From the NCBI GenBank assembly GCA_002839855.1, contig PGYV01000005.1, positions 81,824 through 145,823 of the forward strand: a DNA stretch of 64,000 bases, read 5' to 3'. Positions 34,373-43,317 of this stretch are shown here, piece after piece; within the stretch, counting starts at the first letter, position 1, and every line of letters starts with the position of its first letter. The stretch comes from Candidatus Goldiibacteriota bacterium HGW-Goldbacteria-1 (GTDB taxonomy: Bacteria > Oederibacteriota > PGYV01). Made by a program: the position numbers and the translations under genes. The notes beneath the pieces are model-generated. The model had not been told where the DNA came from and searched no databases. It saw nothing but the letters and a program-made list of their open reading frames with translations.

Positions 34373-36723
34373 TGCTGTGCACTTTCTCCTTTAAGTTTTG
34401 TATATAAACCCCACAGCTCTTTATCCTGTGGAAACATCTTTATTCCCGTTTCAAGCTCTTTTACGGCATCTGCCGGCTTTCCGTTCTCTTTTAACGCAAG
34501 AACCAAATATGATATCGCTTTAGCGCTTGGCGTCTCATTATTAGACTGCCTAAATTTTTCAGCTGCCTTTTCATAATCTTTCGTTCCATAATGAAACACT
34601 CCAAGATTCAAATATATTATATCCCTTTTAAATTTGTTTTCAAGTAATAATTTATATAACTCTTCCGCCTTTTTAAAATCCTTTGTTAATAGGTATTGGT
34701 TTGCTTTATTCAGCATCGCCTCGTTCATCTGATATTCAGTAAGGGGCGATAAAGAATCAATTCCCTTTTGCAACAATGGCGTATTGCCGCCGCGTTCTTT
34801 CGCTTCAATAAAAGCCTTCTTTGCGTCTTTATAAAAACCCCTGTCATAAAGAAGCGCCCCAAGCCGTTCATATGCCGAAGAGAAACTTGTGCCGCGCAGC
34901 GCGGCAAGCCGCAGATACTTAAGCTCATTATCCGAATCAGACATTTGCGCGTAAGCAAGGGATGCATTATAGTAAATATTTCCTTCCGGCTTATCAATCG
35001 GAAAATCCAGCGCCTTGATATAAAGTTCTGCCGCCTGCTTTGGGTAACCGCCTGACAAAAGCGCGTTTGCCTGATTTACCATTGAAACAGGATACCAGCC
35101 TATAAGGTCATAATCGTTTTTGCTTTCTTTCGCGAATTTTTCAAAAATACTTCTGTAGGAATACAGCTGATACAGCGCGGGCGAATATATTCTTTTCTGC
35201 GGATTAAGCTTTACCAGAAGGCCTTTGGGAACGGCTGTATATCCGTTCATAAAAGGGTCAAGTTTTGGCATAAACGCGCTTCTGTAAACATTGGTTTTTA
35301 ATTTGTAATTTTCAATAATGTTTAATATGTTGCGTTCTGTGTCAAACGGCTTCATTGGAACATTTTCATATTTTTTTATAAAATCATTTATACCCCAGTC
35401 AAATATCATAAAAGAAGCGGTGGCAAAAATTACATCAGTTCTTCTTTTTTCTATCTCCTGTATATAGTACACCGGCATAAGGTTATAATCGCCGTCTGCC
35501 ACGTACAAAGACCCGTCTTCCATTGTCTTTAGAAGGTTATTGCCGTAATCATATGACAGGTAATCGTCATTATGGTTATTTTTAGAGTAATTAACGCATA
35601 TCATAACCGCCGCCGCTGCTGCCGCAGCGCACAAAATTAAATTTCGATATAACTTTTTATCCTTAAAGGCAGACAGCACATACACAATACCGGCGGAGAT
35701 AAACAGCCCTATTATATACTCCGCAGGCATGATGAAAATCTGAATCAGCCATTTAACATCCTCCTGAGTCCTGTTATAAAAAACAACAATAACTATTATA
35801 AGCAGGGCAAATGACAGAAGTACCGCGTTTAGTTTTTTTGAATACTTATTTACGGCTAATACTCCCGGTATTACAAAAATCCATAACCACCCAAAGTTTC
35901 CAGTAAACAGTTTTATAAACTCCATAATCTGATATCTAAAAACCGCCCACGATGCATCAACCGGCCCAAGATACGCTTTTCTTGAAACCACCCATATGAA
36001 ATTTTCTAAATTTGAAGGATTGCCCCAGTTAAGCGCGGCAGGCACACCCGCGCGTATAAACAAATATATGTATGGCGTAAGGCCTGTAGTAAAAAAAAGA
36101 ACCATCAGCAGGTTATGCTTAAGATTTATCTTTTTTATATTAATCAGGTAAACAAAAAATAACACCGGCGCAAGTATAATCATGCTTGGCCAATGGTTGG
36201 CAAGTGAAAGCCCGTAGATAAAAGAGATAAAATACACTTCTTTTATTTCAAACCTTTCCAGTATAATAACCGTACGCCATATTATCAGCGAGAGAAATAA
36301 CAGATTAAGCATGTATATTCCGCCCTTTGCTTCTGTCCCCTGATTCCATAACATATATGAAAGCATAATCATCCCGGAAAAAAGCGCCGCGCTTACAGAT
36401 TCATCCGCTTTTGTTACCCTGTTTAATACTTTTTTTAAAATCATGAAAGTTATTAAAAATATACACAGCGACAGAAAAACCGAATACATATTTAACCTGA
36501 AAGCCGGATTAGCCAGCGGGATTAAAGAAAAAAGTTTTCCGGATATCGCGTGAAGCGGATATCCCGGCGGATGGCCGATGCCTAAGGTAAATGCCGCAGC
36601 GGCGGTTTCAGGAGAATCGTTATTTTTAAATACCGGATTTGCGGTATAAAAATACAGAGATGCCGTTGCAAAGAAAACAAAGGTAATAATTATATAATTT
36701 TTTATTTTTTTAATATCAGCCAT
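34369..36723 (-). CDS. DUF2723 membrane protein with C-terminal TPR repeats
   Basis: A 784-residue protein with about ten membrane helices in residues 10-410, opening with NDSPETAAAAFTLGIGHPPG and YPLHAISGKLFSLIPLANPA, the signature of DUF2723, a family related in topology to protein-O-mannosyltransferases. Residues about 540-780 hold tetratricopeptide-like repeats. Known relatives suggest glycan transfer across the membrane. It lies between an O-antigen-ligase-like gene and a response-regulator gene, so the group may assemble and control a surface glycan. The enzymatic reaction is not demonstrated. Confidence 0.87.
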   Translation of the reverse strand: MADIKKIKNYIIITFVFFATASLYFYTANPVFKNNDSPETAAAAFTLGIGHPPGYPLHAISGKLFSLIPLANPAFRLNMYSVFLSLCIFLITFMILKKVLNRVTKADESVSAALFSGMIMLSYMLWNQGTEAKGGIYMLNLLFLSLIIWRTVIILERFEIKEVYFISFIYGLSLANHWPSMIILAPVLFFVYLINIKKINLKHNLLMVLFFTTGLTPYIYLFIRAGVPAALNWGNPSNLENFIWVVSRKAYLGPVDASWAVFRYQIMEFIKLFTGNFGWLWIFVIPGVLAVNKYSKKLNAVLLSFALLIIVIVVFYNRTQEDVKWLIQIFIMPAEYIIGLFISAGIVYVLSAFKDKKLYRNLILCAAAAAAAVMICVNYSKNNHNDDYLSYDYGNNLLKTMEDGSLYVADGDYNLMPVYYIQEIEKRRTDVIFATASFMIFDWGINDFIKKYENVPMKPFDTERNILNIIENYKLKTNVYRSAFMPKLDPFMNGYTAVPKGLLVKLNPQKRIYSPALYQLYSYRSIFEKFAKESKNDYDLIGWYPVSMVNQANALLSGGYPKQAAELYIKALDFPIDKPEGNIYYNASLAYAQMSDSDNELKYLRLAALRGTSFSSAYERLGALLYDRGFYKDAKKAFIEAKERGGNTPLLQKGIDSLSPLTEYQMNEAMLNKANQYLLTKDFKKAEELYKLLLENKFKRDIIYLNLGVFHYGTKDYEKAAEKFRQSNNETPSAKAISYLVLALKENGKPADAVKELETGIKMFPQDKELWGLYTKLKGESAQQ

Positions 36724-36727
36724 TCCC

Positions 36728-38521
36728 CTAATTACCGGCTGCCTTTATCAGAATCTCTATGCGTTCATTTGTACCGTTTTTTTCCACGAACTGCTTAAGT
36801 ATTGCTTTCGCGCTCTCTTTATCCCCTTTTACCATATACGCGGTTGCAAGGTTGGTGTAAGCGGTTTCATAGTGCGGCGCCGTAAATACCGCGGTTTTAA
36901 GATGGGCAATTGAAAGGTCAATATTGCCCAGCTGCCCGGCTAAGGCGCCGTACATATTATTTACTTCAGGGCAATAAGGGTTTAATTTAAGGTCTTTGCC
37001 ATATAACTCATAGGCTTTCTGCAGCATGCCCGCTTCCCTGTACGCTTCTGCGGCGTAATAAAACTGCGCCACATCTGTCTGCGGGCACAGCTCCACAGGG
37101 GCAAGCTGCATTATGCGTTCATACATGGGTATGGCTTTATCCAATATTTTCTGACGCGTAAGGCTGTTGGCCTTTTTAAGATAAACCGAAGATACAATAG
37201 TTGTTCCGTCGCCGGCTGCCGAATATACAAACAGTACCAGCCCCGCAATACATATAATTTTTATTCCGGGATTCTTTAGAATTAATACCCTTTCTTTACC
37301 GTTTATCCCCGCGGCTGCAATTAGAAACAGAAAAAAGAAAAGCATTGTAGACGGCACATTATAAAAAGTGTTAAAAAAAGAGGCCCACAGCAATGCAATA
37401 AGGGCGGATGCAATTGAGGCATTATACGGATTAATTTCACTTTTTAAACTTTTTGTAAGAAAATAAAAACCGGCAAAAACCGCAGCCAAAAACAGCACAA
37501 TTCCCGCTATGCCCGTCTCTGCCATTATTAACAGGTAATTCTGATGCGGCATCCACGTCACCACATAATCAAATTTATTATTCTTCGGGTCATTTAAAAG
37601 CTCGCCCTGATACTTGGGATAATATAATCTGTAATTCCCGAACCCCTTGCCTATGACAGGCGAATCTTTAAACATAAGTATGCTGGCTTCCCACATTAGC
37701 ATCCTGTCGCGCAGCGAATGTTTTTTTTCTTCAATGAACTTTCCGCTTTTACTGTAAATAAATGGCATCAAAATAATCCCCGCAATAATAAGCGCCAGAG
37801 CCCACAGCGCCGTTTTCTTTCCCGAAGGTTTAAATTTTAACAGCGCAATAATTACAAGCACAGCCGCGCCGGCGGCAAAACCAATATATGTCCCTGCCAC
37901 TTTGGCGTAAATAAAACACACCATCTGAATAATTGTCGATATCGCAAGCAGCACCCTGTACTTTTTGCCGAATATAAGGTATGAGAGCGTCAGAAAAATT
38001 GATATTAAAAGTTCCCCTGCAAAAAAATCCGGGTTCCCTATGGTACCCATAGGCCTGCCCGTAAAATTGGTATTCCATTTAAAGATATCCGCGTCAAAGT
38101 GCTGCATAATACCGTATCCCGCAATTATAGTGTGAAAAACTATAATTACCGCGAACACTTTACCCATACCTTTTCTGCCGCCCGCAGAATAAATCAGCCA
38201 GCCGCCGGCTATGGAAAGAGTAAGTTCATAAATATATTTAAAACTTATCTGTCTGTTAATTGAATAAAAAAGCGAAACGCAGCATACCAGAATATATAAT
38301 AGAAGTATAATAACTACAGGATTAATTTTGATTTCAATTAAAGGGGCTTTAATAAAAGATAAAAAATAGAAAAAAAATGCCAAAGGGACAAACACCCTTA
38401 ACACCATAAGCTGCGCCGGGCCAAACGGGTCAAAAAATGGCTGCCAGAACACCACAGGTATTAAAGCCGTAATAAAAACTATAAGATTATCGTAAAAAAG
38501 CTTATACGTCTTTGAATTCAC
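36728..38521 (-). CDS. O-antigen ligase/polymerase-like protein with TPR repeats
   Basis: A 597-residue protein with about ten to twelve membrane helices (about 10-425) and a periplasmic loop containing MLMWEASILMFKDSPVIGKG and FGNYRLYYPKYQGELL, typical of the WaaL/Wzy (PF04932) family. The last about 150 residues contain TPR-like repeats (AYREAGMLQKAYELYGKDLK, then HYETAYTNLATAYMVKGDKE). Such ligases join O-chains to lipid A core or polymerise them. The TPR tail resembles that of the neighbouring DUF2723 protein. The start is ATG after a modest AGGAGG at the same gap as the ROK gene end. Confidence 0.85.
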   Translation of the reverse strand: MNSKTYKLFYDNLIVFITALIPVVFWQPFFDPFGPAQLMVLRVFVPLAFFFYFLSFIKAPLIEIKINPVVIILLLYILVCCVSLFYSINRQISFKYIYELTLSIAGGWLIYSAGGRKGMGKVFAVIIVFHTIIAGYGIMQHFDADIFKWNTNFTGRPMGTIGNPDFFAGELLISIFLTLSYLIFGKKYRVLLAISTIIQMVCFIYAKVAGTYIGFAAGAAVLVIIALLKFKPSGKKTALWALALIIAGIILMPFIYSKSGKFIEEKKHSLRDRMLMWEASILMFKDSPVIGKGFGNYRLYYPKYQGELLNDPKNNKFDYVVTWMPHQNYLLIMAETGIAGIVLFLAAVFAGFYFLTKSLKSEINPYNASIASALIALLWASFFNTFYNVPSTMLFFFLFLIAAAGINGKERVLILKNPGIKIICIAGLVLFVYSAAGDGTTIVSSVYLKKANSLTRQKILDKAIPMYERIMQLAPVELCPQTDVAQFYYAAEAYREAGMLQKAYELYGKDLKLNPYCPEVNNMYGALAGQLGNIDLSIAHLKTAVFTAPHYETAYTNLATAYMVKGDKESAKAILKQFVEKNGTNERIEILIKAAGN

Positions 38522-38578
38522 CTGTCCTCCTAAATCCCCTTTATATATTACGCACTAAATTTATTGCGCGCTGAAAAG

Positions 38579-39589
38579 TTATTTAATGCCGTAATACAAG
38601 CTTTCATTTAACACAACGCCGGCAGCGCCTAAAGCGCCGGCAAATTCACCAAGTTTTGCCGGGACTATTTTAGCAGCGTTAAAAGGAGCCGCAAAAGACC
38701 TTTTTGCCGTTTCTTTTCTTAACGGAACAAAAAGCCTGTCACCGGCATTAATCACTCCGCCTGCTATAACCACAACCTGCGGATTCAATGAATTTAACGC
38801 GGCGGCTATTCCCGTTGCAAGTGATTCCGTAAAATACTGCCATACTTCCTGCGCTGTTTTATCATTGTTAAGAAGCGCTTCATAAACAGTTTTTGAAGTT
38901 ATCTTATTTAAATCCCCTTTTACCAGCTCTGTAATTGCCGATTTGGCGCCTGCTTTTATTTTTTCTTTTGCAAAAGCCGCAATTGCACTTGCGGACGCGT
39001 AAGCTTCAAGGCACCCTTTGTTGCCGCAGCCGCACTGCCTGCCGTTGATTTCAATTATTGTATGCCCAAGTTCCGCCGCTGTATTGGTGACTCCGCGCAA
39101 TAGACTGCCGTTCAATATTATTCCGCCGCCGACGCCCGTTCCAAGGGTAAAGCCCACAACGTTATCCGCGTTTTTTCCGGCTCCCATCCATTTTTCGGCA
39201 TAGACCGCGCAGTTAGCGTCATTTTCCACTCCTGTTTTTATGCCTGTCTTTTTTTCCAGAAGCGCCTTTAATTTTATATTTTTCCATCCCGGCATGTTGG
39301 GCGCCACAATTACAATACCCTTTTTGCTGTCAAGCGGCCCCGGCGCGCCTATTCCCATGCATCTTACCTGCGCGGCTTTAAGCCCCGCCTCTTTTATCAT
39401 TTCAAGGGCATTTTTTGCCATATTTGAAATTACAAATTCCGGGCCTTTATCAGCCTGTGTGGCAAACCTTCTGTCCGCCTTTATCTTCCCGTCCTGTGAC
39501 ACAAGCACCATGACCACATTTGTCCCGCCAAGGTCTATTCCCACGGCGTATTTTGTCTTTTCTGTTTTCGCGGTTTTCTTCACAGCCAT
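38579..39589 (-). CDS. ROK family sugar kinase (glucokinase-like)
   Basis: A 336-residue ROK protein. Phosphate-1 motif YAVGIDLGGTNVVMVLV, the sugar-binding ENDANCAVYAEKWMGAG, and the ROK zinc motif INGRQCGCGNKGCLEAYASA are all present. No N-terminal helix-turn-helix, so it is a kinase rather than a repressor; glucose, mannose or an N-acetyl sugar are all possible. Its location beside a glycan cluster fits sugar activation. Promoter about 40 bases upstream. Confidence 0.93.
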   Translation of the reverse strand: MAVKKTAKTEKTKYAVGIDLGGTNVVMVLVSQDGKIKADRRFATQADKGPEFVISNMAKNALEMIKEAGLKAAQVRCMGIGAPGPLDSKKGIVIVAPNMPGWKNIKLKALLEKKTGIKTGVENDANCAVYAEKWMGAGKNADNVVGFTLGTGVGGGIILNGSLLRGVTNTAAELGHTIIEINGRQCGCGNKGCLEAYASASAIAAFAKEKIKAGAKSAITELVKGDLNKITSKTVYEALLNNDKTAQEVWQYFTESLATGIAAALNSLNPQVVVIAGGVINAGDRLFVPLRKETAKRSFAAPFNAAKIVPAKLGEFAGALGAAGVVLNESLYYGIK

Positions 39590-39630
39590 TTAAACACCTC
39601 TTAAGTTTTTTATGATTGCATAATGGATAT

Positions 39631-39659
39631 ATGATAATACAAACACTAATCTGTTGCAA
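39631..39659 (-). promoter_or_regulatory. Promoter of the ROK kinase gene
   Basis: TTGCAA (39659-39654), 17-base spacer, TATCAT (39636-39631) on the minus strand, 42 bases before the ATG. Confidence 0.55.
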
Positions 39660-39667
39660 GATATAAC

Positions 39668-39774
39668 AAGGTACAGGTAACAAGTAACAAGTTACAGGTA
39701 CGACAAATGGTTAGTTGTCAGCTGTTACTTGTTACTTGTTACTTGTTACTTGTTACTTGTCACTTGTCAGTTGT
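39668..39774. repeat. 7-bp tandem array with inverted arms
   Basis: A run of GTTACTT units (about 39724-39764; five clean, then two changed to GTCACTT and similar) facing reverse-complement units (AAGTAAC-type) at 39677-39693. The two sides can pair into a long hairpin. It sits between the ROK promoter and the tRNA terminator. Confidence 0.75.
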
Positions 39775-39791
39775 TAATTCCCCTTTATAAT

Positions 39792-39824
39792 AAAAAAGGG
39801 CCCAATTTCTTGGGCCCTTTTTTT
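39792..39824 (-). terminator. Terminator of the tRNA-Leu gene
   Basis: Perfect GGGCCCAA/TTGGGCCC-type stem (AAGGGCCCAA ... TTGGGCCCTT) with A- and T-runs on both sides, two bases after the tRNA CCA end. It can work in both directions. Confidence 0.92.
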
Positions 39825-39825
39825 A

Positions 39826-39909
39826 TGGTGCGAGGAGGGGGACTTGAACCCCCACGGAGTTATCCACAGGCACCTCAAGCCTGCGTGTCTACCATTTCAC
39901 CATCCTCGC
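39826..39909 (-). tRNA. tRNA-Leu (anticodon GAG), CCA encoded
   Basis: An 84-base type-II tRNA on the minus strand. Acceptor GCGAGGA pairs TCCTCGC; D-loop AATGGTAGACACGC; anticodon stem CAGGC/GCCTG with loop TTGAGGT, so the anticodon is GAG, reading CUC and CUU; a long variable arm GTGGATAACTCC; T-arm GGGGGTTCAAGTCCCCC; and encoded CCA. Identity as tRNA-Leu is supported by the long variable arm and the anticodon. Promoter and terminator both closely flank it, so it is a stand-alone unit. Confidence 0.97.
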
Positions 39910-39943
39910 AATCTTTAACATTTGCGTTAATCAACAGATTAAA

Positions 39944-39972
39944 CTTATACCAAAAAAGTAAATTCCCGTCAA
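39944..39972 (-). promoter_or_regulatory. Promoter of tRNA-Leu
   Basis: TTGACG (39972-39967), 17-base spacer, TATAAG (39949-39944), 35 bases before the mature 5' end. Confidence 0.68.
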
Positions 39973-39989
39973 GGCAGATATTACTTTAA

Positions 39990-40421
39990 TTAATCCCTGT
40001 CAATTACTTTATACTTAATATGAGCGGAGCCATTCGCGTTATCAGGTATGAAAAGTCCGAAAATAAAACTTAAAATACTGAATGCCAGCGCCCCTATTAT
40101 GGCGCCAATAACGCTTGTGACTTCAAAACCCTTAACCAGATACCCGGCAAGGCCGAACATTAAAGCGTTTACAAGAAGCGTAAAAAGCCCCAGGGTTAAA
40201 ATAGTCAGGGGCAGCGTTAAGATTAAAATAACCGGCTTGATAAATGTATTTACAAGCCCGATTACAAGCGCAGCCACAGCAAGCGTTTTAAAACCCTCAA
40301 TTCCCTGCTGCGTTATATCAATACCCTTAACCGTGTTTACAACAACAAAAAGGGCTATGGCGTTTACCATCCACCTTATAAAAAGATATTTAATCCCAAA
40401 TTTAGATTGCGCCAATTCCAA
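39990..40421 (-). CDS. Phage holin family IV-like membrane protein (PF04020)
   Basis: A 143-residue membrane protein with four predicted helices (about 14-34, 44-67, 70-93, 103-128), matching the widespread PF04020 family: IRWMVNAIALFVVVNTVKGI, NTFIKPVILILTLPLTILTL and GLFTLLVNALMFGLAGYLVK. The 'holin' name is historical; no phage context exists here and the function is unknown. The annotated start is TTG; a TTG three codons later is better spaced (eight bases) from AGGAAGG. It overlaps the preceding gene by 20 bases. Confidence 0.88.
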   Translation of the reverse strand: MELAQSKFGIKYLFIRWMVNAIALFVVVNTVKGIDITQQGIEGFKTLAVAALVIGLVNTFIKPVILILTLPLTILTLGLFTLLVNALMFGLAGYLVKGFEVTSVIGAIIGALAFSILSFIFGLFIPDNANGSAHIKYKVIDRD

Positions 40422-40866
40422 AACCTTCCTTTACAAGCCTTTTGTCAGCATCCCTTAACCTTTGTACAAGGACCTTTATGAAAATTTCATTGAGTTTAAC
40501 AACTATTGAAGGATGGTCTTTTTTAAACGAATTATAATCCCTGTCGGAAAAACGGATCATTTTTGACGGCTTTATTGTCACGGCTGAAGCGGACCTGGGC
40601 GCCGGATAAAGCATTGACATTTCCCCAAAGAATTCGCCTTCTTTTATATTGGCAATCACCTTTTCTGAGCCCTTCTGTTTTTTTGTTATCTTTATAGCCC
40701 CTTCAATTATAATAAACATGGAATCATCACCTATTTGATTTTCATGAAACACATCAAACCCTGATTCAAACTCTTCAATAATTAGCCTTTCAGAAAACAC
40801 CTTAATTTCCTGTTCTGTAAAAGGTTTAAAAAAAGCCATTTTCTTTAACTCTTCGGTTTTAACCAT
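40402..40866 (-). CDS. Cyclic nucleotide-binding domain protein
   Basis: A 154-residue stand-alone CAP_ED domain. Strand/loop pattern with FIIIEGAIKITKKQKGSEKV, then the phosphate-binding cassette GEFFGEMSMLYPAPRSASAV, close to the consensus GE.FGE..L...R.A..., where the Arg (R after PAP) contacts the cyclic phosphate. No DNA-binding domain follows, so it is not a classic CRP. It may regulate a partner protein. The stop of rsmD touches its start. Confidence 0.9.
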   Translation of the reverse strand: MVKTEELKKMAFFKPFTEQEIKVFSERLIIEEFESGFDVFHENQIGDDSMFIIIEGAIKITKKQKGSEKVIANIKEGEFFGEMSMLYPAPRSASAVTIKPSKMIRFSDRDYNSFKKDHPSIVVKLNEIFIKVLVQRLRDADKRLVKEGFGIGAI

Positions 40867-41432
40867 TACTTAACCTCCGTAATTAATTTTAAAAAAAGCA
40901 TTCTGGTTTCACCGTATTCCTTTTCTTTGAATACCTGCCATTCTTCAAGCGTACCGGCTATTTCTTTATATTCATCCCTGTGAATTTCCAGAACCGTTAT
41001 AGATTCGGCTTTTAATATACCGCTTATCTTAAGTATTTTCAAGAACATTTCAGCAATGCCCCTGTTATATGGCGGGTCAGAAAAAACAATATCAGCTTTA
41101 ACCCCTTTTTTCGCAAGCAGGTTAAACGCGGGCCTGAAATCACTGCTTATCATTTCATATTTTAACGGTTCAAGTTTCAGTTTATCCGCGTTCTCTTTTA
41201 TGATTTTCGCGGTATCCACATCAATAAAATAAGCTTTTTTTGCCCCATTACTTATCGCTTCAAACCCCATGGCACCTGTCCCCGCGTAACAATCAACGCA
41301 CACCGCTTCGGGCAAAGCTGTCCTTATGATATTAAAAACAGATTCCCTGGTTTTTGCGGAAGTGGGCCTTGTGTTTTTTCCTTTAGGCGCTTTAAGCGGT
41401 ATCCCTGAATACTTTCCGCTTATAATTTTCAT
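40866..41432 (-). CDS. rsmD: 16S rRNA (guanine(966)-N(2))-methyltransferase RsmD
   Basis: A 188-residue class-I methyltransferase. KIISGKYSGIPLKAPKGKNT then RPTSAKTRESVFNIIRTALP, SAM-binding VCVDCYAGTGAMGFEAISNG, and the catalytic DPPYN in DIVFSDPPYNRGIAEMFLKI. These are diagnostic of RsmD, which methylates a guanine in the 30S decoding region. Start overlaps corA by 4 bp. Confidence 0.96.
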   Translation of the reverse strand: MKIISGKYSGIPLKAPKGKNTRPTSAKTRESVFNIIRTALPEAVCVDCYAGTGAMGFEAISNGAKKAYFIDVDTAKIIKENADKLKLEPLKYEMISSDFRPAFNLLAKKGVKADIVFSDPPYNRGIAEMFLKILKISGILKAESITVLEIHRDEYKEIAGTLEEWQVFKEKEYGETRMLFLKLITEVK

Positions 41433-42385
41433 TTTAGTTTTCTTAGGAAAAGATAAGTGATTATTCCCGACAATATCAGCACGCCGTTGACAAAAAGCCA
41501 GCCCAATATTCCTTTATCCGCAAACGGAAGGTATATATTCATTCCGTAATAACTGGTAAGCACGGTCAGCGGTATAGCAATTGTAGCGGCTACAGTTAAC
41601 CCGTGAATGGCATCGTTGGTTTTTTTATTCATTAAACTGTTATACGCGTCCATCAAAGACGGTATCAAATCCCTTAAGTTTTCAAGCGTCGCATTCATTT
41701 CTGACAGATGGTCAAAGATATCCCTGAAATACACCTGCGTGGATTCACGGATGTATCTTATTTCCCCTTTTAGAAGCCTTGTAAAAATACCCCTTTCAGC
41801 GGTTATTAATTTTCTTAATGTAAGAATGTTTCTTTTCTGTGTTATTATTTCATCTATAATTTCAAGTTTTCTTTCTTCCAGAACGACATCTTCAAATTCA
41901 TCAAGCCTGTCTTCTATTTTTTCTATTATGGGAAAGTATTCATCTATCGTATTATCCGCCAGCGCGTGAAAAATTAAATCAACTCCCTGATGAAAGCCGT
42001 TTTTAGCCCTGCTTCTTGCCCTGGCGATAACCCTTTCTACCGCCCTTATTTTTTCTTCATGAATGGTTACAATGTAGTTTTTACCCATAAAGATATTAAG
42101 CTGATCTTCCTTGATTTCACCGTCAGATAATCTTGCGGCATAGAAAATAGCAAAAGCATAATCGTCAAATTCTTCAAGTTTTGGATGGTCTTTCTGAATC
42201 ATCGCGTCTTCAATGGAAAGCGGATGAAAATCAAATTCCTGAATTAAAAAATCTATTTCCTGTTCGGTGGGATCTTCAAGGTCAATCCAGGTCCTGGCCC
42301 TTGAATTCTTAATGTCTTTTACAACTTCAGTAGGGTCGTTTTTCTCTATTACACTATCCGCTGTAAATACAAACCCTCTGAACAA
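41429..42385 (-). CDS. corA: CorA-type magnesium/cobalt transporter
   Basis: A 318-residue CorA family protein. A large N-terminal cytoplasmic domain (about 1-255) with long helices, then two membrane segments (about 261-282 and 294-314). The signature GMN lies in LTVLTSYYGMNIYLPFADKG, at the end of the first helix. It forms a pentameric divalent-cation channel. It lies between the DksA-like gene and rsmD. Confidence 0.95.
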   Translation of the reverse strand: MFRGFVFTADSVIEKNDPTEVVKDIKNSRARTWIDLEDPTEQEIDFLIQEFDFHPLSIEDAMIQKDHPKLEEFDDYAFAIFYAARLSDGEIKEDQLNIFMGKNYIVTIHEEKIRAVERVIARARSRAKNGFHQGVDLIFHALADNTIDEYFPIIEKIEDRLDEFEDVVLEERKLEIIDEIITQKRNILTLRKLITAERGIFTRLLKGEIRYIRESTQVYFRDIFDHLSEMNATLENLRDLIPSLMDAYNSLMNKKTNDAIHGLTVAATIAIPLTVLTSYYGMNIYLPFADKGILGWLFVNGVLILSGIITYLFLRKLK

Positions 42386-42415
42386 TTTAAAACCCCCGCT
42401 TTTTTTATCCCGTCT

Positions 42416-42778
42416 TTATTTCCTGCCTTTTCCTTTTTTCCCGTTCAGGCACTTCATACAGGTCTTTGCAAAAGGAAGCGCTTTTAACCTTTCAAATGAA
42501 ATTTCCGTGCCGCAGCTGTCGCACGCGCCATAATTGCCTTTATCAATTCTTTCCAGCGCTTCTTCTATATCCATAAGCTGTTTTTTATTTTTTTCCGTAA
42601 GGTCATAGTGAAGTTCCTTATCATAGATATTAGTAGCTGTGTCCGCAAAATCCTGAGCATCGTCCTTGAAATTTTCAACGCTTGCAAGATCGTCATTATT
42701 CTGCTTGATTTCAGCGAGCTTCTGTTCTTTCATTTTCTGCAGTATGACCTTTATTTCTTTCTTCTTTTTTGCGTCCAC
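42416..42778 (-). CDS. DksA/TraR family zinc-finger protein
   Basis: A 120-residue protein. Coiled-coil helices (about 1-80), then a C4 zinc finger GNYGACDSCGTEISFERLKA with a second pair FAKTCMKCLNGK. DksA-type proteins bind RNA polymerase's secondary channel, often with ppGpp. The DxxDxA-like tip motif is replaced by DDLASVENFKDDAQDFADTA, so acidic tip residues are present. It is in one unit with speD and corA. Confidence 0.9.
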   Translation of the reverse strand: MDAKKKKEIKVILQKMKEQKLAEIKQNNDDLASVENFKDDAQDFADTATNIYDKELHYDLTEKNKKQLMDIEEALERIDKGNYGACDSCGTEISFERLKALPFAKTCMKCLNGKKGKGRK

Positions 42779-42799
42779 GATAATTCTCCTGTGTTTTTT

Positions 42800-43201
42800 T
42801 CAGGAACTGAAGGCTTTTTCTTCATTGTCAGCCTTGTGCCTTAAGTTTGGTATGTCAAGAAGCCCTCTTTTAAGCTCCATAGTGGTGTTCGATTCAGCTT
42901 CCAACTCCCTGCTTAAATAGAAGAATGCGTCCCATGGATCAACGCTTTCCCCGCAGGTAAAAAGGTCTACTGCGGCATAACCGTATTCCGGCCAGGTATG
43001 AATGGCCAGATGCGATTCCGAAATTACCACAACACCGCTAATACCGTGCGGGGCAAATTTATGGAACACATAGTCAACAACTGTTGCCTTGGCATATTCC
43101 GCGGCGCCAATCATCTTTTCCTCTACAAACTTAAGGTCATTTAACTTTTCCCTGCTACAACCGTAAAACTCTACAAGAATGTGCCTGCCAAGACTTTTCA
43201 A
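42800..43201 (-). CDS. speD: S-adenosylmethionine decarboxylase proenzyme (SpeD/SpeH type)
   Basis: A 133-residue (from TTG 43201) pyruvoyl enzyme that makes decarboxylated SAM for spermidine. The self-cleavage site is the Glu-Ser pair in [31 protein letters not shown] and [10 protein letters not shown] complete the family pattern. The beginning [15 protein letters not shown] matches homologues well. A GTG at 43216 would add five residues, but the ribosome-binding site (GGTGGTG) is better placed for the TTG. Promoter at about 43320-43346 with a structured leader of about 105 bases. Confidence 0.93.
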   Translation of the reverse strand: MKSLGRHILVEFYGCSREKLNDLKFVEEKMIGAAEYAKATVVDYVFHKFAPHGISGVVVISESHLAIHTWPEYGYAAVDLFTCGESVDPWDAFFYLSRELEAESNTTMELKRGLLDIPNLRHKADNEEKAFSS

Positions 43202-43244
43202 TTTAGTTCCCACCACCTTCGTATAATCTGTATTAATTATAAGA

Positions 43245-43309
43245 AGAGATGGGGCAAGTGTTACGCTGCCCTTTTCTCTGCCGTCTTTTCGGGTTTTTTC
43301 CCTGAAAAG
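43245..43309 (-). promoter_or_regulatory. Structured leader of speD
   Basis: Two hairpins on the minus strand: CTTTTC/GAAAAG with inner GGG/CCC (43309-43285), at the expected transcript 5' end, and AGAGA/TCTCT with inner GGGCA/TGCCC (43279-43245). Neither has a T-tract. Possibly 5'-end stabilisation or a ligand sensor; it matches no riboswitch class that I recognise. Confidence 0.45.
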
Positions 43310-43317
43310 TAATCTTA

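Noticed and set aside
39668-39774. CRISPR array
   Set aside because: 7-bp contiguous units without spacers and no cas genes.
39990-40421. Prophage remnant (holin-like gene)
   Set aside because: PF04020 proteins are chromosomal; no endolysin, integrase or attachment site nearby.
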